64,000 nt of DNA from VAZQ01 sp963816745 (GTDB taxonomy: Bacteria; Pseudomonadota; Alphaproteobacteria; Rhizobiales; Xanthobacteraceae): the NCBI GenBank assembly GCA_963816745.1, contig CAWFLQ010000008.1, positions 1 to 64,000 of the forward strand, read 5' to 3'. Below are positions 10,942 to 19,644 of the stretch, piece after piece. Position numbers and translations under genes: made by a program. Below the pieces are notes generated by a model, which was not told the origin of the DNA, made no database searches, and was given only the letters and a program-made list of their open reading frames with translations. The number at the start of each line of letters is the position of its first letter. The stretch's first letter is position 1.

Positions 10942-12021
10942 ATGCCAAAGAAAGAATTGGTACGTTCTGAAGCGGACGTTTCCACCGAAATCCGGGAGAT
11001 GATGGGGGAGCCGCCGGTCCTCGCGACCGAGGACACCGAGGCCTACGAGGACATGTTCGCTCGGTTCGCCGCAGCGATGCACCCAAAGGACTTCATCGAA
11101 TGGATGTTCGTGCAGGATCTGACGGACGCGCGCTGGGAGATTCAGCGGTATCGAGTCCTCAAAGCACTCGTCATTCAGGAAGCTCAGAAAGAGAAGGTGA
11201 AGCGGCTCGCTGGCGTATGCGAAGTCAGTTTCACTACCCAAGCCTGGGGACTGCGTGCGGCGCGGTCGGGTTTGGCGCCGGTGCAGGCCGAGACCGGGGA
11301 CAAGTCCAAGGATGAGACGGAGAAACTCAAAGCGGAGAGCGAAAAGAAATTCCAAGCCGACGCCGCCAAGCTCATGTACGAGACTGCGAAGAAGCTCGAG
11401 CTCTTGCACAAGCCCGCGACCAACGCCGACTATGCAGGCGCACTTGCAGACTGGATCCTGCCATATCAGCAGGTCGATCGACTCCAGAGTGCAGCGGAGA
11501 AGAGATTCGAGTCCGTTCTGGAACAACTCGACCACCACCGTGTGGGCCTAGGTCTGCGCTTGCGTCAAGTCTCCGACGAGATAGTCGACGGCGAGTTCGA
11601 GGAAGCGCCGGCGGTCGCCCTACAGGCGCAAGTCCCACCGGTAGCGCCCGCTCGCGTCCCAAATTCGACTGCGGTCCCATCCGTGAACACGGATGACACC
11701 AGGGAGGACGCGGTCGTGCCCGGCGAGGCGGTGGTCTCGACGCAGGCACAAGTCCCATTCGTGCAGGCGGTGGTCCCGCACTCGGATCACGTTCCGAACG
11801 AGACCGTGGTGCCGACCGCGGAGACGGCGGCGCTCAAGCAGGAGTACCAGGTCGCGTCCGCGGTCACGTCCACGATGGCCGCGGTCCCACTCGATGAAGC
11901 CGTCGGCATGTTCACGACGATCCCGGTCGATGAAGGGCACCGTGGCGATCAGGCCCTGCTGCGCCGTGGCGCACTACAGCAAGTAGGTGTCGCTGTTGCC
12001 GGTGACGCAGCTTGCAGTTGA
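10942..12021 (+). CDS. conserved hypothetical protein with Val/Pro-rich C-terminus
   Basis: No enzymatic family recognised. The start at 10942 is preferred over an upstream ATG because GGGAGG lies just before it. Residues about 25-70 hold an acidic then aromatic segment (TEAYEDMFARF, PKDFIEWMFVQDLTD, WEIQRYR) that I associate with rhizobial hypotheticals. Residues about 120-200 are a charged, probably coiled-coil helix. From about residue 220 the chain becomes low-complexity, rich in AQVP, AVVP and VVPT. There is no signal peptide or membrane segment. The second hypothetical follows closely, and such pairs recur in related genomes by my recollection. The 3' end is uncertain: the adjacent frame continues the repeat style after the stop. 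Confidence 0.6.
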   Translation: MPKKELVRSEADVSTEIREMMGEPPVLATEDTEAYEDMFARFAAAMHPKDFIEWMFVQDLTDARWEIQRYRVLKALVIQEAQKEKVKRLAGVCEVSFTTQAWGLRAARSGLAPVQAETGDKSKDETEKLKAESEKKFQADAAKLMYETAKKLELLHKPATNADYAGALADWILPYQQVDRLQSAAEKRFESVLEQLDHHRVGLGLRLRQVSDEIVDGEFEEAPAVALQAQVPPVAPARVPNSTAVPSVNTDDTREDAVVPGEAVVSTQAQVPFVQAVVPHSDHVPNETVVPTAETAALKQEYQVASAVTSTMAAVPLDEAVGMFTTIPVDEGHRGDQALLRRGALQQVGVAVAGDAACS

Positions 12022-12055
12022 CGCAGTTGCGGGTGATGAGCTCGCCGGAGGTGGG

Positions 12056-12115
12056 CTGGTCGGTGAGGGTCTCGTCGGTGATGGTCCCGTCGGTGACGGT
12101 CTCGTCGGTGATGCT
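12056..12115 (+). repeat. 15-bp tandem repeat, four units
   Basis: Four consecutive 15-base units at 12056, 12071, 12086 and 12101 share the core GTCGGTGA. In one frame they encode LVGEG, LVGDG, PVGDG, LVGDA. That frame is open into the downstream hypothetical and lies one step off the upstream one, so the repeat may belong to either protein or be untranslated. Confidence 0.8.
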
Positions 12116-12229
12116 CCTGGTCCCAATTCATTCGGTATTAATGGACCACTTGAGCGGGCATTGTGTCCGCCATGGGACCCAGTTGCGTTTGAGAACGCGC
12201 GACAGGCGATCGGCTCGATTGATGGTTCA

Positions 12230-12985
12230 ATGACATCTACAAAGAAAATTGCGGCCAACCGCAATAACGCTCGAAAGAGCACTGGACCTAGGACGGCGCA
12301 GGGCAAGTCGCGGACAAGCCGCAACGCGCTGCGACATGGGTTCGCGATTGTGGCACGACCGAACGGCCCGGCGGCGGCTCAGATCGAATCGATGGCGCAG
12401 GCCATCTGTGGCGAGGGCGCGACCCCGTTCCAGTACGAGCAGGCGTTGACCATCGCCGAGAGCGAGATGATGGTTCTCCGCGTACGCGCCGCTCGCGTGG
12501 CCGCCATCGAGCGCGCGAGAACCATCAAGCCCATGCCGAATGTGCAAGCCAGCGGCTATCCAGCGAACGAGGAATGCGCCCTCGCGCTCGAAGCGCTTGC
12601 GCGCGGGCGGCCGCGTCCAGCAACGAGATTGTTCGATCGCGCAGCCCGCGCGGTCCTTGCTGAAGCAGCACCCGCGGCCAAAGCTACCGCCAACCAATTA
12701 GACCCAACTGGTGAAGAACAACCACTGCCGGTGCCGCGGCGCGGTGTAACAGCGGCTCAGGCCGCGGCCCCGTCCGCGACCCAAGGTCAATTTCCATCGG
12801 CGATGCGCAATGAAGTCGAAGCATTCAGACATGCGCTTCCTGAATTGATCAGGCTCGATCGTTATGAGCAGCGCGCGTTGTCACGCCGCCAGCGGGCAAT
12901 TCGAATGTTCGTCGCCGGTTCAATTCTTGCGCCAACCGCCGGGCCTAAACACGCGGCCGGCGCAGTAGAAAAACCGGGAGGCTGA
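12230..12985 (+). CDS. conserved hypothetical protein with STGPRTxxGK motif
   Basis: Function unknown. The ATG at 12230 gives MTSTKKIAANRNN, followed by ARKSTGPRTAQGKSRTSRNA and LRHGF. This basic motif is common in short alphaproteobacterial hypotheticals. The frame is open upstream to 11987 through the 15-bp repeats, so a longer product is possible, but the motif normally sits at the N-terminus. The middle is helical with many Arg and Glu. The C-terminal third is Ala/Pro-rich and ends with a basic segment (RQRAIRMF). There is no signal peptide. The N-terminal motif could bind nucleic acid, but nothing in the sequence proves this. Confidence 0.6.
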   Translation: MTSTKKIAANRNNARKSTGPRTAQGKSRTSRNALRHGFAIVARPNGPAAAQIESMAQAICGEGATPFQYEQALTIAESEMMVLRVRAARVAAIERARTIKPMPNVQASGYPANEECALALEALARGRPRPATRLFDRAARAVLAEAAPAAKATANQLDPTGEEQPLPVPRRGVTAAQAAAPSATQGQFPSAMRNEVEAFRHALPELIRLDRYEQRALSRRQRAIRMFVAGSILAPTAGPKHAAGAVEKPGG

Positions 12986-13287
12986 ATAGCGAGACAATTA
13001 AAAATGTTGCTGTCCTCATAATACAATCACTCCGAGTGGTTCGGCAGAACGAAGCCAAACTGGGATTTCGGCCAATCGTCGATCGGACAGATCATCCTCG
13101 CCTTGATCGATTGGTTCCTCAGGTATCACCGACGGTGATGCTCCAGAACGTTCTGTAATGACCCCGCTCTTGCTGTAACTCTTTGATTCAAAACGTGTCG
13201 AACACGGGAAACTTGTCATCGCCAGCCGTCTCGCAGCATGCTAGGGAGGGTTCGACGACGGGAGCCGGCAGGGGGACTTCGGCCATC
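12986..13287. other. intergenic region, no confident gene
   Basis: About 300 bases of lower GC between the hypothetical pair and the WbpB-like gene. A 67-codon frame is open on the minus strand (13016-13219) but lacks a recognisable domain or ribosome site. A short palindrome, ACCGTCGGTGAT-like, lies near 13127-13140. Nothing else is supported. Confidence 0.4.
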
Positions 13288-14282
13288 ATGGTGCAATCCG
13301 CGAAAGGCGACGCGGACGGGCTGCTACGCGTAGGTGTGGTCGGCGTCGGCGTCATGGGCAGCAATCATGCCCGCGTGCTTCGCCGATCTTCCCGGCGTCA
13401 AGCTCGTCGGCATCGCCGACCCCGATCGCAAGCAGCGCGATCTGGTGACCGGCGTGCTCGGCTGCGAGGCGTTCAGCGACGTCGAGGCCCTGCTCGCGCT
13501 CGGCGTCGATGCGGTGACCATCGCGGCGCCGACCCATCTGCATCACGACATCGCGCTCGCCTGCATCGAGCGCGGCGTGCATGTGCTGGTCGAGAAGCCG
13601 ATCGCCTCCTCGGTCGAGGAGGGGCGCGCGATCATCGCGGCCGCGCGGCGCGCCGGCGTCACGCTGATGGTCGGCCATGTCGAGCGCTTCAATCCGACGG
13701 TCGAGGCGATCAAGGACGCGATCCGCGACGAGGACATTCTCTCGATCGCGATCACCCGCGTCGGTCCGTTCCCGCCGCGCATGTCGAATGTCGGCGTGGT
13801 CATCGATCTCGCGGTGCACGACATCGACCTGATCCGCTGGTTCACCGATTCCGAGATCGTCGAGGTGCAGCCGCAGCTCTCGAGCGCGGTCGCCGAGCGC
13901 GAGGACATCGCGCTGCTGCAGTTCCGCACCGCCTCGGGCGTGCTGGCGCACATCAACACCAACTGGCTGACGCCGTTCAAGGCGCGCAACGTCACCATCG
14001 CGACGCGCAACAAATACATCATGGGCGATCTGCTGACGCGGCAGGTCACCGAATGCTTCGGCTTCCAGCCCGACGGCAGCTATTCGATGCGGCATCTCTC
14101 GGTCGGCCATGCCGAGCCGCTGCGCGCCGAGCTGCAGGCCTTCGTCGCGGCGATCCGCGAGCGGCAAGCCGCCGGCGGTGACCGGCGAGGAGGGCGTCGC
14201 GAGCCTCGAAATCGCGATCCGCTGCCTCGAGAGCCGGCCATGCCGAGCGCGACCCGTCGCCGCCCGGGCCCGCGGCGGGTGA
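13288..14282 (+). CDS. Gfo/Idh/MocA oxidoreductase, WbpB-like, two indels
   Basis: NAD-dependent sugar dehydrogenase; WbpB/WlbA members oxidise the 3-hydroxyl of UDP-GlcNAc uronic acid. The ATG at 13288 leads to RVGVVGVGVMGSNHARV (Rossmann). After a one-base repair near 13380 come LVGIADPD, APTHLHHD, VHVLVEKPIASS (the conserved EKP lysine) and MVGHVERFNP. In the C-terminal domain, DLAVHDIDLIRW carries the family histidine and aspartate. A second indel near 14170 restores the tail TGEEGVASLEIAIRCLES to the TGA at 14280. It is followed after 56 bases by the WbpE-like aminotransferase. The pair is the usual 3-keto formation plus amination step. The specific substrate is inferred. Confidence 0.85.
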
Positions 14283-14338
14283 CCGGCTGACGCCGCGCTT
14301 CGTGACCGAACAACTTGTCAGACGACCTTGTGACCGCA

Positions 14339-15509
14339 ATGAACCAGCACGCCCGCCTCGATCACGCGCCGATCCCGTTCATCGACGTCGCGGCGCAGCG
14401 CCGCCGCCTCGGGCGCGCGGTCGACGACGCGATCGCGCGCGTGCTCGGCCATTGCCAGTTCATCCTCGGGCCGGAGGTGCGCGACGTTCGAGGCCGAGCT
14501 CGCCGCGTTCTGCGGCGCGCGCCACGCGATCGAGCTGCGCCAGCGGCACCGACGCGCTGGTGCTGGTGCTGATGGCCAAGGGCATCGGACCGGGCGACGC
14601 GGTGATCTGCCCGACCTTCACCTTCACGGCGACCGCCGAGGTGGTGGCGCTGGTCGGCGCGACGCCGGTGTTCGCCGACGTCGAGGAGGCGACCTTCAAT
14701 CTCGATCCGGCCAGCCTCGCGCGCGCGCGTCGCGACGGCGCGCACGGCTCGGGCTTCGCGCCCAAGGCGGTGATCCCGGTCGATCTGTTCGGACAGCCGG
14801 CCGACTACGACGCGCATCGACGCAGATCGCCGAGGCCGAGGGCCTGTTCGTGCTCGACGATGCCGCGCAGGCGTTCGGCGCGACCTACAAGAACCGCCGC
14901 GTCGGCACGCTCGCGCCGGCGACGGCGACGAGCTTCTTTCCGGCCAAGCCGCTCGGCTGCTACGGCGACGGCGGCGCGGTGTTCACCGACGACGACGACG
15001 CTGGCGCGATGTGCTCCGCAGCCTGCGCGTGCACGGCGAGGGCCGCGACAAGTACGACAACGTGCGCATCGGCACTGAACGGCCGGCTCGACACCATCCA
15101 GGCGGCGGTGCTGATCGAGAAGCTGAAGATCTTTCCCGACGAGATCGTCGCGCGCGAGCGCGTCGCGCGGCGCTACTCCGCGGCGCTCGCCGATGTCGCG
15201 ACCGTGCCGCAGGCTCGCGCACGGGCTCGACCTCGGTGTGGGCGCAGTACACGCATCCGGCTGCGCGCCCGGCCGGCGCGATGCGCTCGCCGGCGACGCT
15301 CAAGGCGCAGGGCATCCCGACCGCGCTCTATTATCCGAACCCGCTGCACCGCCAGGGCGCCTACCGGCATTTTCCGGTCGCCGAGGGCGGCGCTGCCGGT
15401 GAGCGAGCGGCTCGCCGACGAGGTCATCAGCCTGCCGATGCACGCCTATCTGGACGAGGCGACGCAGGACCGCATCATCGCGGCGGTGCGGCGCGCGTTG
15501 GCCGCCTGA
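14339..15509 (+). CDS. DegT/DnrJ/EryC1/StrS aminotransferase, WbpE-like, several indels
   Basis: PLP-dependent sugar aminotransferase, expected to aminate the 3-keto sugar made by the neighbouring WbpB-like enzyme. The ATG at 14339 (MNQHARLDHA) precedes IPFIDVAAQRRRLG; a TTG at 14315 is possible. Repaired frames show SGTDALVLVLMA, CPTFTFTATAEV, VDLFGQPADYD, LDDAAQAFGA (PLP aspartate) and SFFPAKPLGCYGDGGA, where the lysine forms the Schiff base. LNGRLDTIQAAVL and YYPNPLHRQGAY follow. Indels lie near 14483, 14533, 14815, 14825, 15000, 15075, 15220 and 15400. Length after repair is about 385, as expected. It is in tight order with WbpB-like and murJ genes. Confidence 0.87.
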
Positions 15510-15565
15510 GCCGACTTGTAGGACGACCTTGTCGCGACGCCCGCCGTTCGGGCAGGACACGGCCG

Positions 15566-17173
15566 ATGATCGCACGCATCTTCACCGTCGGCGGCTTCAC
15601 GCTGCTCTCGCGCGCTCACCGGCTTCGTGCGCGACATCGTGCTGGCGGCGGTGCTCGGCGCCGGGCCGGTCGCGGACGCGTTCTTCGTCGCGCTGCGGCT
15701 GCCCAATCATTTCCGCGCGATCTTCGCCGAGGGCGCCTTCAACGCCGCCTTCGTGCCGGCCTATGCGCGCATCCGCCAGCAGGGCGGCGCCGATCCGGCG
15801 CAAGCTGTTCGCCGACCGCATCTTCACGCTGCTGCTCGCGAGCCAGGTCGTGCTGCTCGCGATCGCGCTCGTGTTCACGCCGGCGGTGATCTCGCTGCTC
15901 GCGCCGGGCTTCGCCAAGGACCCGGCGCGCTTCACGCTTGCGGTCGAGCTGACGCGCATCACCTTTCCCTATCTGCTGCTGATCTCGCTGGTGACGCTCT
16001 ACGGCGGCATCCTCAACGCGCTCGGCCGCTTCGCGACGCCGGCCGCCGCGCCGATCCTGCTCAACCTCTCGATGATGGCGACGCTCGCGCTCGCGGCGTT
16101 CTTTCCGACCGCCGGCCACGCGGCGGCCTGGGGCGTGCTGATCGCCGGCGTGCTCGAGGTGCTGCTGGTCGGCGGCGACGCGCTGCGCGGCAGGGCGTGC
16201 TGCCGGCGTTCCGCCGGCCGCGGCTCGACGCCGAGGTGAAGCTCTTCTTCAAGCGCTTCGGCCCGGCGACCATCGGCTCGGCCGGCGACGCAGATCGCGC
16301 TGTTCGCCGACACCATCATCGCGAGCTTCCTCGCCGCCGGCGCGCTCTCGGCGCTCTACTATGCCGACCGGCTCAATCAGCTTGCCGGTCGGCGTGATCG
16401 GCATCGCGGTCGGCACCGTGCTGCTGCCGGAGATGGCGAACCGCATCGCCGCCGGCGACGAGACGCGGCGCGCGCCACGCGCAGAACCGCGCGATCGAGC
16501 TCACGCTGCTGCTGTCGATCCCCTGCGTCGTGGCCTTCCTGCTGGTGCCCGACCTGATCATGCGCGCGCTGTTCATGCGCGGCGCCTTCACCGCCGCCGA
16601 CGCAGCGGCGGCCGCCGCGACGCTCGCGGCCTATGCGCATCGGGCTGTTGCCGTTCGTGCTGATGCGCAGCGTCACCGCCACGTTCCTCGCGCGCGGCGA
16701 CACCTCGACGCCGGTGAAGGCGCTGGCCGTGGCGGTCGCGGTCAACGTCGCGCTCAAGATCCTGCTGATGGACCGCTCGCGCAGGTCGGGCTTGCGTTCG
16801 CGACCTCGATCGGCGCCTGGATCAATTTCGCGCTGCTCATCTGGTTCGCCGTGCGCACGGACCTGATCACGCATCGACGACCGCCTCAAGCAGTCGGTCG
16901 CCAAGCTTGCGCTCGCCGGTCTCGCGCTCGCCGCGGCGCTCTTTTTCGGCGCAGCGGCCGGTGCTCGGCCTGTTCGCGACGCTGGCCGGCCTTGCGCGCC
17001 GAGGCGAGCGCTTGCTGCTGCTCGCCTTCATCGGCGCGGTCGTCTATTTCGGCGTCGTGCTCGCGCTGTTCGGCAAGCAGTGGCTGGCCGCGCTGAGCCG
17101 TTCCAAGGGCAGCATCCGAATCAGGGCAGCAATCAGAAATCAGATACGGGCGGCTCTGACTACTGAACCCTGA
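15566..17173 (+). CDS. murJ: lipid II flippase MurJ (MviN), about ten indels
   Basis: MOP-superfamily membrane protein that flips lipid II across the inner membrane for peptidoglycan synthesis. The ATG at 15566 gives MIARIFTVGGFTLLSR. Repaired frames read LTGFVRDIVLAAVLGAGP, DAFFVALRLPNHFRAIFAEG, FNAAFVPAYARI (the strongly conserved MurJ block), FPYLLLISLVTLYGGILNA and VGVIGIAVGTVLLPEM. About fourteen hydrophobic segments follow over some 530 residues. Indels are visible near 15615, 15800, 16190, 16286, 16385, 16475, 16638, 16780, 16872 and 16950. The last frame stops at 17173, overlapping the 3' end of the protease gene by 14 bases. Placement after polysaccharide genes also allows a Wzx-like role, but the motifs favour MurJ. 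Confidence 0.9.
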
Positions 17174-18159
17174 TCCGTTCCTCCGGCACCAGAGTGACGC
17201 GCCGCTGCTCGCCGAGGCGCAAGCACGTCGATCTCGACCGCGCGGCCGATCTTCTCGCCGGTGAGCAGGCGGATCAGGTCGTCCGCGCCGGTCACCGGCG
17301 CACCGTCGAGCGCCAGGATGATGTCGCCCGCGAGCAGCCCGGCGCGGTCGGCCGGGCTGCCCGGCTCGACCGTCGCGATCATCACGGCGCTTTCCTGCGC
17401 GAGGCCGGCCGCGTGCCGCACGCCGGCGCGAGATCGCGATCTGCTGCGCCGCGATGCCGATGTAGGCGCGCCGCACGCGGCCGTGCCGCACCAGCTCGCC
17501 GAGCACGAAATTCGCGGTGTTGGCGGCGACCGCAAAGCAGATGCCCTGCGCGCCCATGATCACGGCGGTGTTGACGCCGATCACCTCGCCGCGCGAGGAC
17601 ACGAGCGGGCCGCCGGAATTGCCGGGATTGAGCGCGGCGTCGGTCTGGATCACGTCGTCGATCAGCCGGCCCGTCTGCGCGCGCAGCGAGCGGCCGAGCG
17701 CCGAGACCACGCCCGTCGGTCACGGTCGATTCGAAGCCGAGCGGATTGCCGATCGCGATCACGAGCTGGCCGCGCTTGAGCAGCTTGGAATTGCCGAGCG
17801 TCGCCGCCGGCAGCGTCACCGGCGCATCGACGCGCACCAGCGCGAGGTCGGTGTCGGGATCGTCGCCGACCACGCGCGCCGTCAGGCTGCGGCCGTCGAC
17901 GGTGGTGACGCTCGACGCGCGCCGCGCCGCCGACCACGTGGCTGTTGGTCAGCACCAGGCCGTCGGGCGCGACGATGACGCCCGAGCCGGAGCCGCCGCG
18001 CGCGGCGCTGGTCGCCGGCCTGACGTCGAGCCGCACCACCGCCGGACCGACGCGGTCGACCACGTCGATGACGGCGCGGGAATAGGCATCGAGCAGCGCC
18101 TGATCGTCCGGCGGAACGGGGGATGTGGTGGCGAGATCGGATGTGGGTTCGTCGAACAT
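17160..18159 (-). CDS. trypsin-like serine protease with PDZ domain (HtrA/DegP type), indels
   Basis: Serine protease/chaperone of the S1C family. The frame from 18159 shows SGSGVIVAPDGLVLTNSHVV with the catalytic histidine near residue 74. After an indel near 17915 come DDPDTDLALV (aspartate), IAIGNPLGFESTVT, DAALNPGNSGGPLV (serine) and GEVIGVNTAVI. The PDZ domain follows, with VEPGSPADRAGLLAGDIILALDG. Shifts also occur near 17715, 17430 and 17220. The stop at 17160 overlaps murJ. No signal peptide or membrane helix precedes the catalytic domain (the N-terminus is acidic, MFDEPTSD), unlike periplasmic DegP, so the protein may be cytoplasmic or the N-terminus may be incomplete. Confidence 0.85.
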
Positions 18160-18398
18160 GCTGATACCTGGTACGCGCTAGCGCCGGTGCAGCCGGCCCT
18201 CGGCCGCCGGTCAGGACCGCCGACACAATCTATTGGCCGGTCATCGCGCGCAAGTGCCTGGACTTGTGCTTGATAGAATCGGAGTGTGGTCCCAGATATG
18301 GGGTGCCTGCCACCGCCGGGAAAGAGCAGGGGCCCTGTTCACAACCGCGCGACCGTCACCTGCCGGGACGATCGTGCCTCTATATTGCCGGCATCCTC

Positions 18399-19628
18399 AT
18401 GTCCCTGCGCGCGAGCCTCATGCCGTTCTCCGCCCGAGTCCCATTGCGAATTACACTGACCGCTGCTGTTCTGGCCGTGCTGGGAGGCGTCCTTGCCGGA
18501 TGCGGCCAGGGTCCGCAGCAGGCCGCGCCGCCGCCGCCGACGGTGACGGTCGCCAAGCCAATCAAGCGCACCATCGTCGATCAGGACGAATATGTCGGCC
18601 GCTTCGTCGCGGTCGACTTCGTCGAGGTGCGCGCGCGGGTCTCCGGCTATCTCGACAAGATCCATTTCCAGGACGGCCAGATCGTCAAGCAGGGCGATCT
18701 CCTGTTCACCATCGACCAGCGGCCGTTCCAGAACACGCTCGCTCAGGCGCGCGCCAACCTGGCGCAGGCGCACGTCCAATCTGATCTTCACCGAGGCCGA
18801 TCTGACGCGCGGCGCGCAACTCGTGCGCGACCGCACCATCACCGAGCAGATCTTCGAGCAGCGCACGCAGGCGAAGCGCGACGCCGAGGCCTCGGTGGCG
18901 GCGCAGGAGGCGCCGGTGCGCCAGGCCGAGCTCGATCTCGAGTTCACCGAGCTCAAGGCGCCGATCACCGGCCGCATCGGCGACCGGCGCGTGGCGACGG
19001 CAATCTGGTCACCGGCGGCACCGGCGGCAACACCACGCTGCTGGCCATCATCGTGTCGATCGATCCGATCCGCTTCGAGTTCACCTTCGACGAGGCGTCG
19101 TTCCTGCGCTACGAGCGCCTCGCGCGGCAGGCAGGACAAACATGACCGGCAGCAACGTGACCAGCACCGGCGCCACGCCGGTTCGGCTCAAGCTGATCGA
19201 CGAGCAGGATTTCTCCCATAACGGGCGGATGGATTTCGTCGACAACGTGATCGATCGCTCGACCGGCACGATCCGCGGGCGCGCGCAGTTCTCCAATCCC
19301 GACGGCCTGTTCACGCCCGGCATGTTCGCGCGCGCGCAGGTGCCGGGCTCGGCGCCCTACCAGGCGCTGCTGGTGCCCGAAGCGGCGATCGGCACCGAGC
19401 AGGTGCGCAAGTTCGTGCTAGGTGGTCGACAAGGATAACGTCGCCCGGCAGCAATACGTGACGCTCGGTCAGGTCGTCGACGACCTGCGCGTCATCAAGG
19501 ACGGCCTGTCGGCCGACGATCGCGTCGTCGTCAACGGCCTGATGCGCGCGCGTCCGGGGCAAAAGGTAACGCCGGAGGAGCAGGGGGCGACGCCCCCGGC
19601 GGGCGACTCGCAGGCGAAGAGCAATTGA
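18399..19628 (+). CDS. RND efflux periplasmic adaptor (membrane fusion lipoprotein), indels
   Basis: Periplasmic adaptor linking an RND pump to an outer-membrane channel. The N-terminus has a basic stretch, a hydrophobic core and the lipobox LAGC near residue 34, so it is a lipoprotein. The lipoyl/barrel-sandwich halves are seen as VRARVSGYLDKIHFQDGQIVKQGDLLFTID, given here in the family's usual order, and LKAPITGRIG. Between them lies an Ala/Gln-rich coiled-coil hairpin. The beta-barrel part contains RMDFVDNVIDRSTGTIRGRA. Indels fall near 18780, 19005, 19140 and 19425. The pump gene follows after 16 bases, forming an acrAB-like operon. No outer-membrane factor is in the window. Confidence 0.9.
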
Positions 19629-19644
19629 GCGGGCGGGCAGAGCG

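Noticed and set aside
12056..12115. Possible CRISPR array
   Set aside because: The 15-base units are directly adjacent with no spacers and lie in protein-coding style sequence.
13016..13219. 67-codon minus-strand frame before the WbpB-like gene
   Set aside because: No ribosome site, no recognised domain and no neighbour on that strand.
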